Source: Lottiidibacillus patelloidae (GTDB lineage: Bacteria; Bacillota; Bacilli; Bacillales; SA5d-4). Taken from it: 64,000 nt of DNA. Positions 55,356-63,956 of this stretch are shown here, one piece after another. The notes under the pieces were generated by a model. That model did not search any database and was not told where the DNA came from. It worked only from the letters and a program-made list of their open reading frames with translations. Each line of letters opens with the position of its first letter. Position 1 is the stretch's first letter. A program made the position numbers and the translations under genes. The stretch lies in NCBI RefSeq assembly GCF_002262935.1, contig NZ_NPIA01000004.1, positions 1 to 64,000 on the forward strand, given 5' to 3'.

Positions 55356-55996
55356 AGTTACCTCCGTACACGTAATTTAATAATAAAATTATATCATTTT
55401 ATCTTTTGTACTAAGTCATTTTTTAGTAATAGTTCAGTATAAAAAAGTTTATGTCGCTTTAAGTTGATAATATAATCTAAATAATAAAATTAAAACGATG
55501 CGATGAACCGCATTACAAATATTGGTGAAGTAGAGAGTTGAAGTAATTTTGGATAATAAGTATTAAAAAGGCTAATTTAAATTGTGGAGACTGTTCGTAT
55601 TTAGACGGTCTTTTTTAATTTACGGGACAAGATAATTTACATTTGTATATCCTTATTTATTGGGCTGAAATTCGCAAAATCAAGGCCAATTATTACTAAT
55701 AGAGTATTGAAGGGATCAAAAATAGTCATAAAGGAGAACGTCGAAATTGAATTAAATTCTGGCTAAATGATATAAGTTAATAGGGCAGTAACATTTATAC
55801 CAAGATCCAAAAACAGTAGATCATTTTCTACAATTTTATAATAAATTATTGTTAATAAGAAATTAAATAAGGAACCAAGAATGAATGGATAATTCCACAA
55901 AGATTTATATAAATTACCACTATATTCTAAATTTTGTATAAATTATTAAAAATTAACTGTTATAATAATTTTAATAAATAATATAGGTGGTGTATT
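55356..55996. other. intergenic region with fragments, before the McrB module
   Basis: No intact gene. It contains the right copy of the degenerate repeat (55499-55550) and a weak hairpin with T run (about 55590-55615, GACGGTCTTTTTT). A plus-strand open remnant from about 55683 reads RPIITNRVLKGSKIVIKENV, then EIELNSG and a stop, with no start codon. The last 60 bases before 55997 are very AT-rich and probably hold the promoter of the first restriction module. Confidence 0.5.
55499..55550 (+). repeat. degenerate direct repeat, right copy
   Basis: GCGATGAACCGCATTACAAA and the following bases match the left copy at 51496-51545 imperfectly. Both copies sit at a boundary between gene blocks. Whether they are old att-like sites or remnants of one duplicated gene end is not clear. 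Confidence 0.4.
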
Positions 55997-58183
55997 ATGA
56001 CTTCTACAAAAAGCCTACAAGATGAATTTATAAAAAAATTAGAAAATGTAGAGAAACTTTTCTCAGAGTTAACTATTAATCCAGCCGTGTTAGGAATCGA
56101 TTTCAGTAGCCCTGAAAGTTCTTTTGATATTATATGGTGTTTAAAATTAAAAGATATGAATGCAATTGGGTCAACTAGCACTCAAAGTCAAAAACATATA
56201 CATATGGGAAAAGGTATGGCAGATGCTTTCCCATATTTAAACAATTACATTTATTTAGAAGATGAATTAAATTCTCATTCTGATTTTAAAAGAAAGTTTC
56301 AACTTAATGTTCCTTTGATAATACCTAAAAATCACTATGAAGATTTAGTGGGAAAACCCCATAAAAATACTAATGAGTTTATAAATGCAACTACAAATAT
56401 AGTTATGAGTCCTAAGGGTTTAGAGATGTCACTTATGAGATACGATTCGCCTGAGTTCTTAGAAATAAGAAAACAATTAAATGAAGGTGATTATTTAATT
56501 TTTTTGAAGAAGTACCAAAAGTATGAGTATGTTGTATTAGGATTAAAGGAAAAACAATCAAAAATTCCAGATGAAATTCAAGGTGTGAAAATTTATCCTC
56601 AATCTTATACTGAAATTACTAAAGAAATTTTAGAACCTGCCTTTGAATACCAAGAAATTTTAGATTTTGTCACCCAATATCCAAACTCAATATATTATGG
56701 TGCACCCGGAACAGGAAAATCATATAAGGTTGATCAAATTTGCAGTAGTCTTGCAATAAAACAGGATAATCTTTTTAGAGTAACATTTCATCCTGAGTAT
56801 GATTACTCTGATTTTATTGGTAGTTATAAACCAGCCGTTATAAAAGGGAAAACTTCAATTAGAAGAGGCCGTAGTAGGGAAAAAAGTCAAAATAATATTA
56901 CATATGAATTTATTCCGGGCCCTTTTATAGATGCATACGTAAAGGCACATAAAGATAAAGAGAATATAACAATCCTAGTAATTGAAGAAATAAACAGAGG
57001 TAATTGCAGTTCTATTTTTGGTGATATATTTCAATTATTAGATAGAGGCCATAATGGACATTCAAAGTATCCAATTAAGGCGAATAAAGAACTTAAAGAT
57101 TATCTCGCTGATCGTCTAGGTGAAAGTCACTTTGAATTGGTAATACCGAATAATTTAATAATATTAGCAACAATGAATACTTCTGACCAATCACTTTTCC
57201 CAATGGATTCAGCATTTAAAAGAAGATGGAACTGGCAATATGTACCCATTGACTATAAAGATGCAGATAAATTTAACATTAAGATTAATGGGAAAATATA
57301 TTCATGGGGAACATTTATTAAAAAGGTTAATGAGAAAGTCACACAAATTACTGAGAGTGATGATAAACAATTGGGTAACAGGTTTGTAAACACCTCCAAT
57401 ATGGATATTGATGAAGATATATTTATTAATAAAGTATTATTTTACTTATGGAATGATATTTATAAAAATGAAGATACAACAGACTCAAGGTACATATTTA
57501 AGTATGTTGAAGAACACTCACACGATGAAAAGACATTTAGGTTCAATGATTTATATACAGAAGATAGATTTAAAATTATTAGGGGATTCTTCCTATATAA
57601 TAATATTCTTGATAGATTTGCAGAGTATAAAGAGGTATTTATAAACTCAAGTGACGAACAAGAAATAGAAAAAATAATCAGCAGCGGGTATTTAATCCCT
57701 AACTCTTTATTTAATATAGAAGACAAATATAAAAAAGAAATTATTAATAAAATTATTGAAAATAAGGAGAAAGGTGGGTTAAGTACAGAAGAAGATATCA
57801 ATAAATTTATTAAATCTATTTATTGTGACTATTTGAGTGAACAATTATATAAATTGCAAACTAAAGAAGAATTAAGTGAAATATTGACTAATTTCCTTCA
57901 ATATGATTTATGCGATGATATAAGTGAAATAAATTCTAATGAAATAGAAAAAATAGCAGAAGCAATAGAAAGTAATAAAATAGAAAAAGATGATGATAAA
58001 GATATTGTAGGAATACAGGATATTATTTCTTACCTTTATCCTGAACAAGATGAAAGTAAAGAAGATAGTGAAGAAGATAATGATCTATCTGACAATAGTG
58101 AGGAAGAAACACCTGCTAATATTGAAGAAGAAGATCCAAGCGAGAAAGAAGAATCTTCAGATGTAGAAGGGGATCAAAAGTAG
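55997..58183 (+). CDS. McrB-type AAA+ GTPase, module 1 (LlaJI R1-like)
   Basis: A 728-residue restriction NTPase. Residues 1-215 are a DNA-binding-type domain with FPYLNNYIYLE (78-88) and GDYLIFLKK. Walker A GAPGTGKS 235-242; Walker B ILVIEEINRGN about 326-336. MNTSDQSLFPMDSAFKRRW (393-411) is the McrB consensus (MNTxD and arginine finger). The last 60 residues are strongly acidic. McrB relatives hydrolyse GTP to drive a nuclease partner along DNA. The partner is presumably the next gene, 10 bases on, as in LlaJI-type systems. Its N-terminal domain is homologous to that of the second McrB at 61091-62650. ATAGGTGG precedes the ATG. Confidence 0.9.
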   Translation: MTSTKSLQDEFIKKLENVEKLFSELTINPAVLGIDFSSPESSFDIIWCLKLKDMNAIGSTSTQSQKHIHMGKGMADAFPYLNNYIYLEDELNSHSDFKRKFQLNVPLIIPKNHYEDLVGKPHKNTNEFINATTNIVMSPKGLEMSLMRYDSPEFLEIRKQLNEGDYLIFLKKYQKYEYVVLGLKEKQSKIPDEIQGVKIYPQSYTEITKEILEPAFEYQEILDFVTQYPNSIYYGAPGTGKSYKVDQICSSLAIKQDNLFRVTFHPEYDYSDFIGSYKPAVIKGKTSIRRGRSREKSQNNITYEFIPGPFIDAYVKAHKDKENITILVIEEINRGNCSSIFGDIFQLLDRGHNGHSKYPIKANKELKDYLADRLGESHFELVIPNNLIILATMNTSDQSLFPMDSAFKRRWNWQYVPIDYKDADKFNIKINGKIYSWGTFIKKVNEKVTQITESDDKQLGNRFVNTSNMDIDEDIFINKVLFYLWNDIYKNEDTTDSRYIFKYVEEHSHDEKTFRFNDLYTEDRFKIIRGFFLYNNILDRFAEYKEVFINSSDEQEIEKIISSGYLIPNSLFNIEDKYKKEIINKIIENKEKGGLSTEEDINKFIKSIYCDYLSEQLYKLQTKEELSEILTNFLQYDLCDDISEINSNEIEKIAEAIESNKIEKDDDKDIVGIQDIISYLYPEQDESKEDSEEDNDLSDNSEEETPANIEEEDPSEKEESSDVEGDQK

Positions 58184-58192
58184 GGGAATAAT

Positions 58193-59764
58193 ATGAAATT
58201 TCTATTTGAAGGACAAAAGTTTAATTTGGATGAGAGTTTTATTAAAGAAGAAATTAGTAGGCTCACTGATGAAAATACGGGGAAAATAAACAAAGTGGGC
58301 TATTTTAAAAATAGGGAAAATGATATTTATATTATTTTCCCTAAAAGTTTTAGTAATGACAAGGAATTTATAAGTAATCAATTATCGCACGATAAACAAG
58401 GCAAGGCCATCCTCTTATACAAAACCCTTAGAAGATATGCAAGTATAAATCAAAATGCTTCTAATGAAATAATTAGTAATATAAAAGAAGAACATAATAC
58501 TTTCTTAGATATAATACTATCCATAATAAAATTTCATAATCAGCACCCGCATATGTATTTAACTACAAAGGTAATTGAGAAAAACAGGGGGAAAAGGGTA
58601 CTTTGGAGTAAAACAATAAAAAAAAGTAATCCAATTATCAATAAAAAGGATATTTTGTATATAGATGCTCTTAAGCAGAATAATAAATTAGTAAACGAAG
58701 ACATACTTTTTACGCTATTTTACTCAGTATTATATTCAATTAAAAAGAAGTTTAACTTTGCCATATCCTTGAGTGAAGGGCTGCCAATACTAAAAGGTCA
58801 CCAGTTTAATAAGTTAGAAAAAAAGGCGTTAAAGATACTAAATACGATAAAACATAATTATTACTCTGATAACCAAAGAAGAATAGTGCAACTATTAATT
58901 TTTTATTTTCAGATAGAAGAGAATTCAAGGTCTAAAGAAGGTAGCCATGAGTACTTACTCACCTCCTCATTTAATTTACTGTTTGAAAAAATAGTAGATG
59001 AGATAATATCTGATAAAGAAAGCGTTCTAAATTTAAAAAAACAGATTGACAATAAGGAATTAGACCATGTGTATTATGACCAATCCTTTTTTTCTAAAAG
59101 GAATACAATATTTGTAGGGGATTCTAAGTATTATATAGGTGAGTCTATTGGAACAATGGATAGTTCATCAAAATATAAACAATACAATTATATCAAAAAC
59201 GTAATTGATATTTTTGTGTTAAAAAAAGCCTCAAAATATTTTAAAAAAAACAACATAATTTTAAGAGATGAAACCTTTGAATGGTATGAACTTTTACCTA
59301 ATTTCTTTGTGTTTTCAACTACAGAAAAGAACTCAAAGTTAAATAATTTAAACCAATTCTTCTGGAAAACAGATGAAAAACCTATAGAAAAAACTCATTT
59401 TCAGAATAGGATATTCGACCGAGACTCACAGTATATATTCTCTTTTAAATTAAACTTGGATTATGCAATGAAGATATTCACACAGAACGTAAGTTCTCAC
59501 CAGAAAAAGGAATTTAGACACATCATAAGAGAAAGTATTAAAAAATTTTTACAAGAAAAATATGACTTTTATATCGTTGTCGATAAGTTAAAATTCCCAA
59601 ATATATTAAATAGCAATTTTAAGACATTCAATGGCAAGTTTATAACTACGGATAAATCAGATTATATAATTGTCTTAGATAAAGAATTACATAAAGATAG
59701 TGAGAAGATATTAAAGATATTAAGGGATCATAAATGTGATTTAAATAATTTTAAGTTAATTTGA
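58193..59764 (+). CDS. LlaJI/McrC-like restriction nuclease subunit, module 1
   Basis: A 523-residue protein, probably the nuclease partner of the McrB-like protein upstream. Near the middle, VYYDQSFF is followed by IFVGDSKYYIGE with Asp310-x-Lys312, the Asp-x-Lys part of a PD-(D/E)xK site. The preceding LLFEKIVDEII helix is typical of McrC/LlaJI R2 nuclease domains. The N-terminal half lacks a recognised domain. Very AT-rich and Lys/Ile/Asn-rich codon use differs from the backbone genes. GGGGAATAAT precedes the ATG. It resembles the LlaJI family, though more distant relatives are possible. Confidence 0.68.
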   Translation: MKFLFEGQKFNLDESFIKEEISRLTDENTGKINKVGYFKNRENDIYIIFPKSFSNDKEFISNQLSHDKQGKAILLYKTLRRYASINQNASNEIISNIKEEHNTFLDIILSIIKFHNQHPHMYLTTKVIEKNRGKRVLWSKTIKKSNPIINKKDILYIDALKQNNKLVNEDILFTLFYSVLYSIKKKFNFAISLSEGLPILKGHQFNKLEKKALKILNTIKHNYYSDNQRRIVQLLIFYFQIEENSRSKEGSHEYLLTSSFNLLFEKIVDEIISDKESVLNLKKQIDNKELDHVYYDQSFFSKRNTIFVGDSKYYIGESIGTMDSSSKYKQYNYIKNVIDIFVLKKASKYFKKNNIILRDETFEWYELLPNFFVFSTTEKNSKLNNLNQFFWKTDEKPIEKTHFQNRIFDRDSQYIFSFKLNLDYAMKIFTQNVSSHQKKEFRHIIRESIKKFLQEKYDFYIVVDKLKFPNILNSNFKTFNGKFITTDKSDYIIVLDKELHKDSEKILKILRDHKCDLNNFKLI

Positions 59765-59767
59765 CAA

Positions 59768-59800
59768 GAGGGGGTAGGTATACTACTCCCTAATTTAATA
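59768..59800. terminator. hairpin between the two convergent McrB modules
   Basis: GGGGGTAG (59770-59777) pairs with CTACTCCC (59783-59790, one G-T pair) between the tail ends of both modules. T runs are weak. Confidence 0.55.
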
Positions 59801-61085
59801 ATGTTCTCTTTAAATCTTTTATAATCTCCCATTCTCCCTCTTGTGTATATAATTTATTATTAAGATTTACAGTACAAACTTGGAGTTTAGATGGTTCATC
59901 CTCATAGAAATGATATATGTCGGCCACTTCTTGAATATATTTTGGATAAAGTAACACGATTTTAGGTTTATTGTATTTATGATAATACCCAAACATTTGA
60001 TATAAGTCTTTATCACTAACTCCTTTTCTTGGTTTCCCCAAATTTAATCTTTTATATTTTGTATCAATAATCAATTCAATAACTTTCTTATTTTCAATAG
60101 ATATATCAGGCTGAAGGTTAAAGCACCCATTGTTATACTCGTCAAAAATAAGGTGTTTACTTCTTTTTTGTGTTTGTACTGTGCTGTTGTTATTAAAGAT
60201 TTCAGGTGCGTATTCTTTTAACAATTCAGAAATGTAATCTTGATAAACAGTATTCATGTCGATATTAAATACAAATACATTATTCTCCCCATTACCTCTA
60301 AAATTGACAGATTGACTGAAAAAATAAAACTTGGCAAAGTTTAATAATTTTTCGTATTCACCCAGTAATCTGTCATATTTAACTTTATTAAAAGAAGTTT
60401 CAGAAACAGATATATCACTAACATTAGACAGGGTTTGTAAAATATTTTTAGCAATAATTCTATTCTGTTGCCATTGTGTAGTATTTAACATTTCTTTTAC
60501 TACAAATTTGAAAATTTGATTAACTAGGTTGTCATCTGTGTAATTATCATATTCGTTGTAAATTTTTGTGTTTATAGGATTTCTTACAATGTTTTTACTA
60601 ACTAATATCTTTCCTTTTATATAATTAGAATTTTCTTCTTCTCTTACATATGTTCTATAAAGTCCTTTGAATAATTTTAAGGATAATCCGTCCAGAAAAA
60701 GATTAATTAAGAAATCAAGTACATCGCCTCTAGAAACATTAAATTGGTTATAATCTATGTTATTGGTTGGAACCTTTAATGCTTTATTGATCATATAGTA
60801 TAAATTCTTATAAATTTCAGTCTTGGTGCTACCATCCATGTTATCGTTTTCATGTTTAAATATTTTAGGTAATATCTCAATTGTTGCTTCATCAATCTTT
60901 ATTATTCCTACAAAATTTTTAATATATATTCCTTCTAAATCTGTTCTTAATAGGTGAGAGTATTTTTCACTGATTAAATTATTAAGTTTCTTTAAACTTT
61001 CATAACTAGATTTTTCATTGCTTTGATTAGGGAAAATATCATGATAAGATATATGAGAATATTCATAAGTTGTTATAACTTTCAT
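59790..61085 (-). CDS. mcrC: McrC-family 5-methylcytosine restriction subunit, module 2
   Basis: A 431-residue McrC protein, the DNA-cutting partner of McrB. The N-terminal part (GIIKIDEATIEILPKIF) is the McrC beta domain. RTYVREEENSNYIKGKILV (about 153-170) is the conserved middle block. The C-terminal PD-(D/E)xK site is seen in LQPDISIENKKVIELIIDTKYK (about 340-360; Pro-Asp, then Asp-x-Lys). The ATG at 61085 has AAGGGT upstream. A TTG codon inside the mcrB stop (61094) is an alternative. It directly follows mcrB on the same strand. Confidence 0.9.
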   Translation of the reverse strand: MKVITTYEYSHISYHDIFPNQSNEKSSYESLKKLNNLISEKYSHLLRTDLEGIYIKNFVGIIKIDEATIEILPKIFKHENDNMDGSTKTEIYKNLYYMINKALKVPTNNIDYNQFNVSRGDVLDFLINLFLDGLSLKLFKGLYRTYVREEENSNYIKGKILVSKNIVRNPINTKIYNEYDNYTDDNLVNQIFKFVVKEMLNTTQWQQNRIIAKNILQTLSNVSDISVSETSFNKVKYDRLLGEYEKLLNFAKFYFFSQSVNFRGNGENNVFVFNIDMNTVYQDYISELLKEYAPEIFNNNSTVQTQKRSKHLIFDEYNNGCFNLQPDISIENKKVIELIIDTKYKRLNLGKPRKGVSDKDLYQMFGYYHKYNKPKIVLLYPKYIQEVADIYHFYEDEPSKLQVCTVNLNNKLYTQEGEWEIIKDLKRTLLN

Positions 61086-61090
61086 CTGTA

Positions 61091-62650
61091 TCAACCCTTA
61101 GTGGCAATTTCTTTTATAATATCTAATAATTCCTGACAAGATATTTCATAGTTGATAGAGAAAGATAAGTTTTGTCCCTCATCAATTACTAGTTTACCTA
61201 ATAGAGGTGTGATTTCACTTGGATTAGTATAAAAATACTCTTGTAGCAATGGTAATATTTGATAAATCCAAATATACTTTATGTCATTTGGAAGTTCACT
61301 TTCAGGTTGATCTAATAACCTAAAGAAGTAACTGTGACCAATCATATGCTCTCGATCAATAGTATTTTTTATTTTATTATTTATTACTTTAATTGCACTA
61401 ATAGTAGTTAATATTAGTTCATTTGTAGTATTTAACAATGTAAAATCAGGTGTAATTTCATAAAAAGTAAATCTTCTTCTTAAGGCAATATCGATTAAGG
61501 CAATTGATCTATCAGAAGTATTCATTGTACCAATAATATAAAGGTTTTTTGGTACAGAAAAGGAACTATTGGAGTAAGGCAACTGTACTGTTGTTTCTTC
61601 ATGTTCTCCTGCTCTTTTTGATTTTTCAATAAGTGTTATTAGTTCTCCAAAAATTTTAGATATATTTCCACGATTTATTTCATCAATTATTAATCCATAT
61701 TTAAGGTTAGGATTTTCTTTAGCCTTTTTACATAATTTTAGAAATGCACCATCTTGTACAAGATACTGTAATTGACCCGTTTGGTCATTTACTTTCGCTG
61801 TAATACCTTCAATAAACTGTTCATATGCAAATGATTGATGGAATGTAATCATTTCAGAATAATCAAATACGTCTTTTAATTGGTTGGTGTAATAAGTTTT
61901 ACCAGTTCCGGGAGGTCCATATAATATTAAGTTTGGATTTTTATCAAGAAGTTCTATTATTTGACTTGTTTTTTTACTTTGATATAAACTCTTTTTTTCC
62001 TTTATTCTAGGTGATAATCCGTCTGTAACTTCTACATGAGTCGGATAGACCTTTTTACTTACCGTTAACCCTTTAAAGGAATCTAACTGATACTTTGATT
62101 CATCGTTTTCCTTGATACCTAAAACAAGGTATTTTAATTTTTTTCTATATTTCAGGAAAATTATATAGTCACCGGTATACAACAGTTTCCTAAAATCAAC
62201 AAATTCCATTGAATCTTCTTCAATATATGATATTTCTACTTGTTGAGAATTATCTCCTCTTCTACTCCTAGCAGTTGTAGTATAGCAATTAACTTTTTTA
62301 CTATCTTCTATTGTTCTTCCTTCAAGGTAGTTTATGTTATTAGATATAATAATGATTGGTAACTCAAGAATATATCTTCTTTTAAAGGAATTAATTTTGT
62401 CTTGTTTCTCTAGATAGTTGAAGTTATGTAAATAGGGAAAAATGTCCATTTCGCTTGCTGTTAATGCAATATGAGTTTGGTTTGTAGAAGTGTTATGTGT
62501 AATTGTATTGGAAGTCGCAAGTTTTTTTACAAGCATGGCGTCAAAAGTATCATTTAGATTTTCAATATTTAGATTAAGGTCCTTGCTATTAAGTTTTTGA
62601 TCTTTGATTATTTCTTTAATAGATTCCATTGTTTCATCAAAAATAGGCAT
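61091..62650 (-). CDS. mcrB: McrB-type AAA+ GTPase, module 2
   Basis: A 519-residue McrB. Residues 1-215 form an N-terminal domain (FPYLHNFNYLE at 71-81, GDYIIFLKYRK near 160). Walker A GPPGTGKT 245-252; Walker B LIIDEINRGNISKIFGE. McrB signature MNTSDRSIALIDIALRRRF with arginine finger. The ending is a helical LPLLQEYFY region. McrB hexamers use GTP to translocate and activate McrC against modified DNA. The N-terminal domain resembles that of module 1 rather than unrelated McrB types. AAAGGAG is 8 bases before the ATG at 62650. Confidence 0.92.
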   Translation of the reverse strand: MPIFDETMESIKEIIKDQKLNSKDLNLNIENLNDTFDAMLVKKLATSNTITHNTSTNQTHIALTASEMDIFPYLHNFNYLEKQDKINSFKRRYILELPIIIISNNINYLEGRTIEDSKKVNCYTTTARSRRGDNSQQVEISYIEEDSMEFVDFRKLLYTGDYIIFLKYRKKLKYLVLGIKENDESKYQLDSFKGLTVSKKVYPTHVEVTDGLSPRIKEKKSLYQSKKTSQIIELLDKNPNLILYGPPGTGKTYYTNQLKDVFDYSEMITFHQSFAYEQFIEGITAKVNDQTGQLQYLVQDGAFLKLCKKAKENPNLKYGLIIDEINRGNISKIFGELITLIEKSKRAGEHEETTVQLPYSNSSFSVPKNLYIIGTMNTSDRSIALIDIALRRRFTFYEITPDFTLLNTTNELILTTISAIKVINNKIKNTIDREHMIGHSYFFRLLDQPESELPNDIKYIWIYQILPLLQEYFYTNPSEITPLLGKLVIDEGQNLSFSINYEISCQELLDIIKEIATKG

Positions 62651-62727
62651 TATTTTCACTCCTTTAAGACTTTAAGTAAAGGATATCACAAATAATGGAA
62701 ACTAGTAATTAGAAATATAGAATGCTA

Positions 62728-62756
62728 TTTATACCCTGATAAAAACATGATATAAT
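62728..62756 (+). promoter_or_regulatory. promoter of the small regulator and methyltransferase genes
   Basis: TTTATA (62728-62733) and TATAAT (62751-62756) are 17 bases apart, with TG one base before the -10 (extended -10). It faces right between divergent mcrB and the small gene. Confidence 0.65.
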
Positions 62757-62799
62757 TAATTTTAATACGAACAAACGATCTATGGGAGGATAGAGAGAG

Positions 62800-63003
62800 A
62801 TGGGGAAGAAAGTAGGACGACCCTCTGGTAGGAAAAAGACTAGTAAAATTGAAATATTATTAGAACCAGTAACAAAAGAGAAATTTATGGAATACTTACG
62901 GGAGGAAGGTAAGTGTGCATCAACAGAAATTGGTTACTGGATTAGAGACTATATTAGAGAGTATGAAACTAGTTTGGATAATAGATTTGATGGAGGGAAA
63001 TAA
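62800..63003 (+). CDS. small putative DNA-binding protein (ribbon-helix-helix-like)
   Basis: A 67-residue basic protein beginning MGKKVGRPSGRKKTSKIE, with a short strand KIEILLEPVT, a helix KEKFMEYLREE, and a second helix STEIGYWIRDYIREYE. The strand-helix-helix order and GRP basic arm suggest a ribbon-helix-helix or AT-hook-like DNA-binding protein. It may act as a controller of the restriction genes, as C proteins do for R-M systems; this is inference. GGGAGG precedes the ATG. It ends 2 bases before the methyltransferase. Confidence 0.62.
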   Translation: MGKKVGRPSGRKKTSKIEILLEPVTKEKFMEYLREEGKCASTEIGYWIRDYIREYETSLDNRFDGGK

Positions 63004-63005
63004 GA

Positions 63006-63956
63006 ATGCTTAATGTTGTTTCATTATTCAGTGGTTGTGGTGGATTGGATTATGGTTTTATGAAAGCGGGATTTAACGTGGTATGGGCAAACGATGTTGA
63101 TAAATTTGCTGTGCAAACTTATAGGGAGAATTTTGGAAACCATATAGTTTTAGATGATATTCAAGACATTGATATTGAATCTATACCAGACCCAGATATA
63201 TTATTAGCCGGATTTCCTTGTCAGCCCTTTAGTATGATGGGTAGTGAGTTAGGTTTTAATGACGCAAGAGGAACTTTGTTCTTTCATATAGCCAAAATTA
63301 TAAATGCTAAAAAACCTGAAATTATAGTATTAGAAAATGTTAGAACACTTAGGACTCATGATGGCGGGAAAACTTATAAGGTAATAATGAATATATTAGA
63401 AAATGAACTAGGATATAAAGTGTTTGATACAGTATTAAATAGTGCAGACTTTGGTGTCCCACAGAAAAGAAATCGAACGTTTATTGTAGGGTTTAGAGAC
63501 CACACCTTTGAATACGAATTTCCACAAACAATTGAATTAGACAAAACTATGCAAGATTTGTTAGAGAAAGATGTTCCACAAAAATATTTCTTATCTGAGA
63601 GGATATTAAAAACAATTCTATCACATGGCACAAAAAACTACAGAGCAACTCCAGAAATAGATTTAAAAGTTGCAAGACCATTATGTGCTACAATGGCTAA
63701 GATGCATCGTGCTAGTCAAGATAATTATGTAACTGATAATGGTAAAGTAAGAAGACTAACACCAAGGGAGTGTGCAAGACTTCAAGGTTTTCCTGAGGAT
63801 TTCAAAATTGTAGTATCCGACACTCAAGCATATAAACAATTTGGCAATGCAGTTACAGTAAATGTTTCTTATTACGTTGCAGTTAGTATATTGCAGGCCA
63901 TTATAAGACAAGAAAACAAGAAAGATAATGAGGTGCAAGAAGTTGCAACCACTTAA
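63006..63956 (+). CDS. DNA (cytosine-5-)-methyltransferase
   Basis: A 316-residue C5-cytosine methyltransferase. Motif I VVSLFSGCGGLDYGF (4-18, SAM loop), motif IV GFPCQPFS with nucleophile Cys72, motif VI LENV with Glu110, motif VIII QKRNR (153-157), and motif X FGNAVTVNVS near 290. The region between VIII and IX is short (target recognition). It transfers a methyl group to cytosine in a specific site, protecting host DNA from a cognate restriction enzyme. The site is unknown. It stands next to McrB/McrC modules; LlaJI-type systems combine C5 methyltransferases with McrB-like subunits. GGAGGG precedes the ATG. Confidence 0.96.
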   Translation: MLNVVSLFSGCGGLDYGFMKAGFNVVWANDVDKFAVQTYRENFGNHIVLDDIQDIDIESIPDPDILLAGFPCQPFSMMGSELGFNDARGTLFFHIAKIINAKKPEIIVLENVRTLRTHDGGKTYKVIMNILENELGYKVFDTVLNSADFGVPQKRNRTFIVGFRDHTFEYEFPQTIELDKTMQDLLEKDVPQKYFLSERILKTILSHGTKNYRATPEIDLKVARPLCATMAKMHRASQDNYVTDNGKVRRLTPRECARLQGFPEDFKIVVSDTQAYKQFGNAVTVNVSYYVAVSILQAIIRQENKKDNEVQEVATT

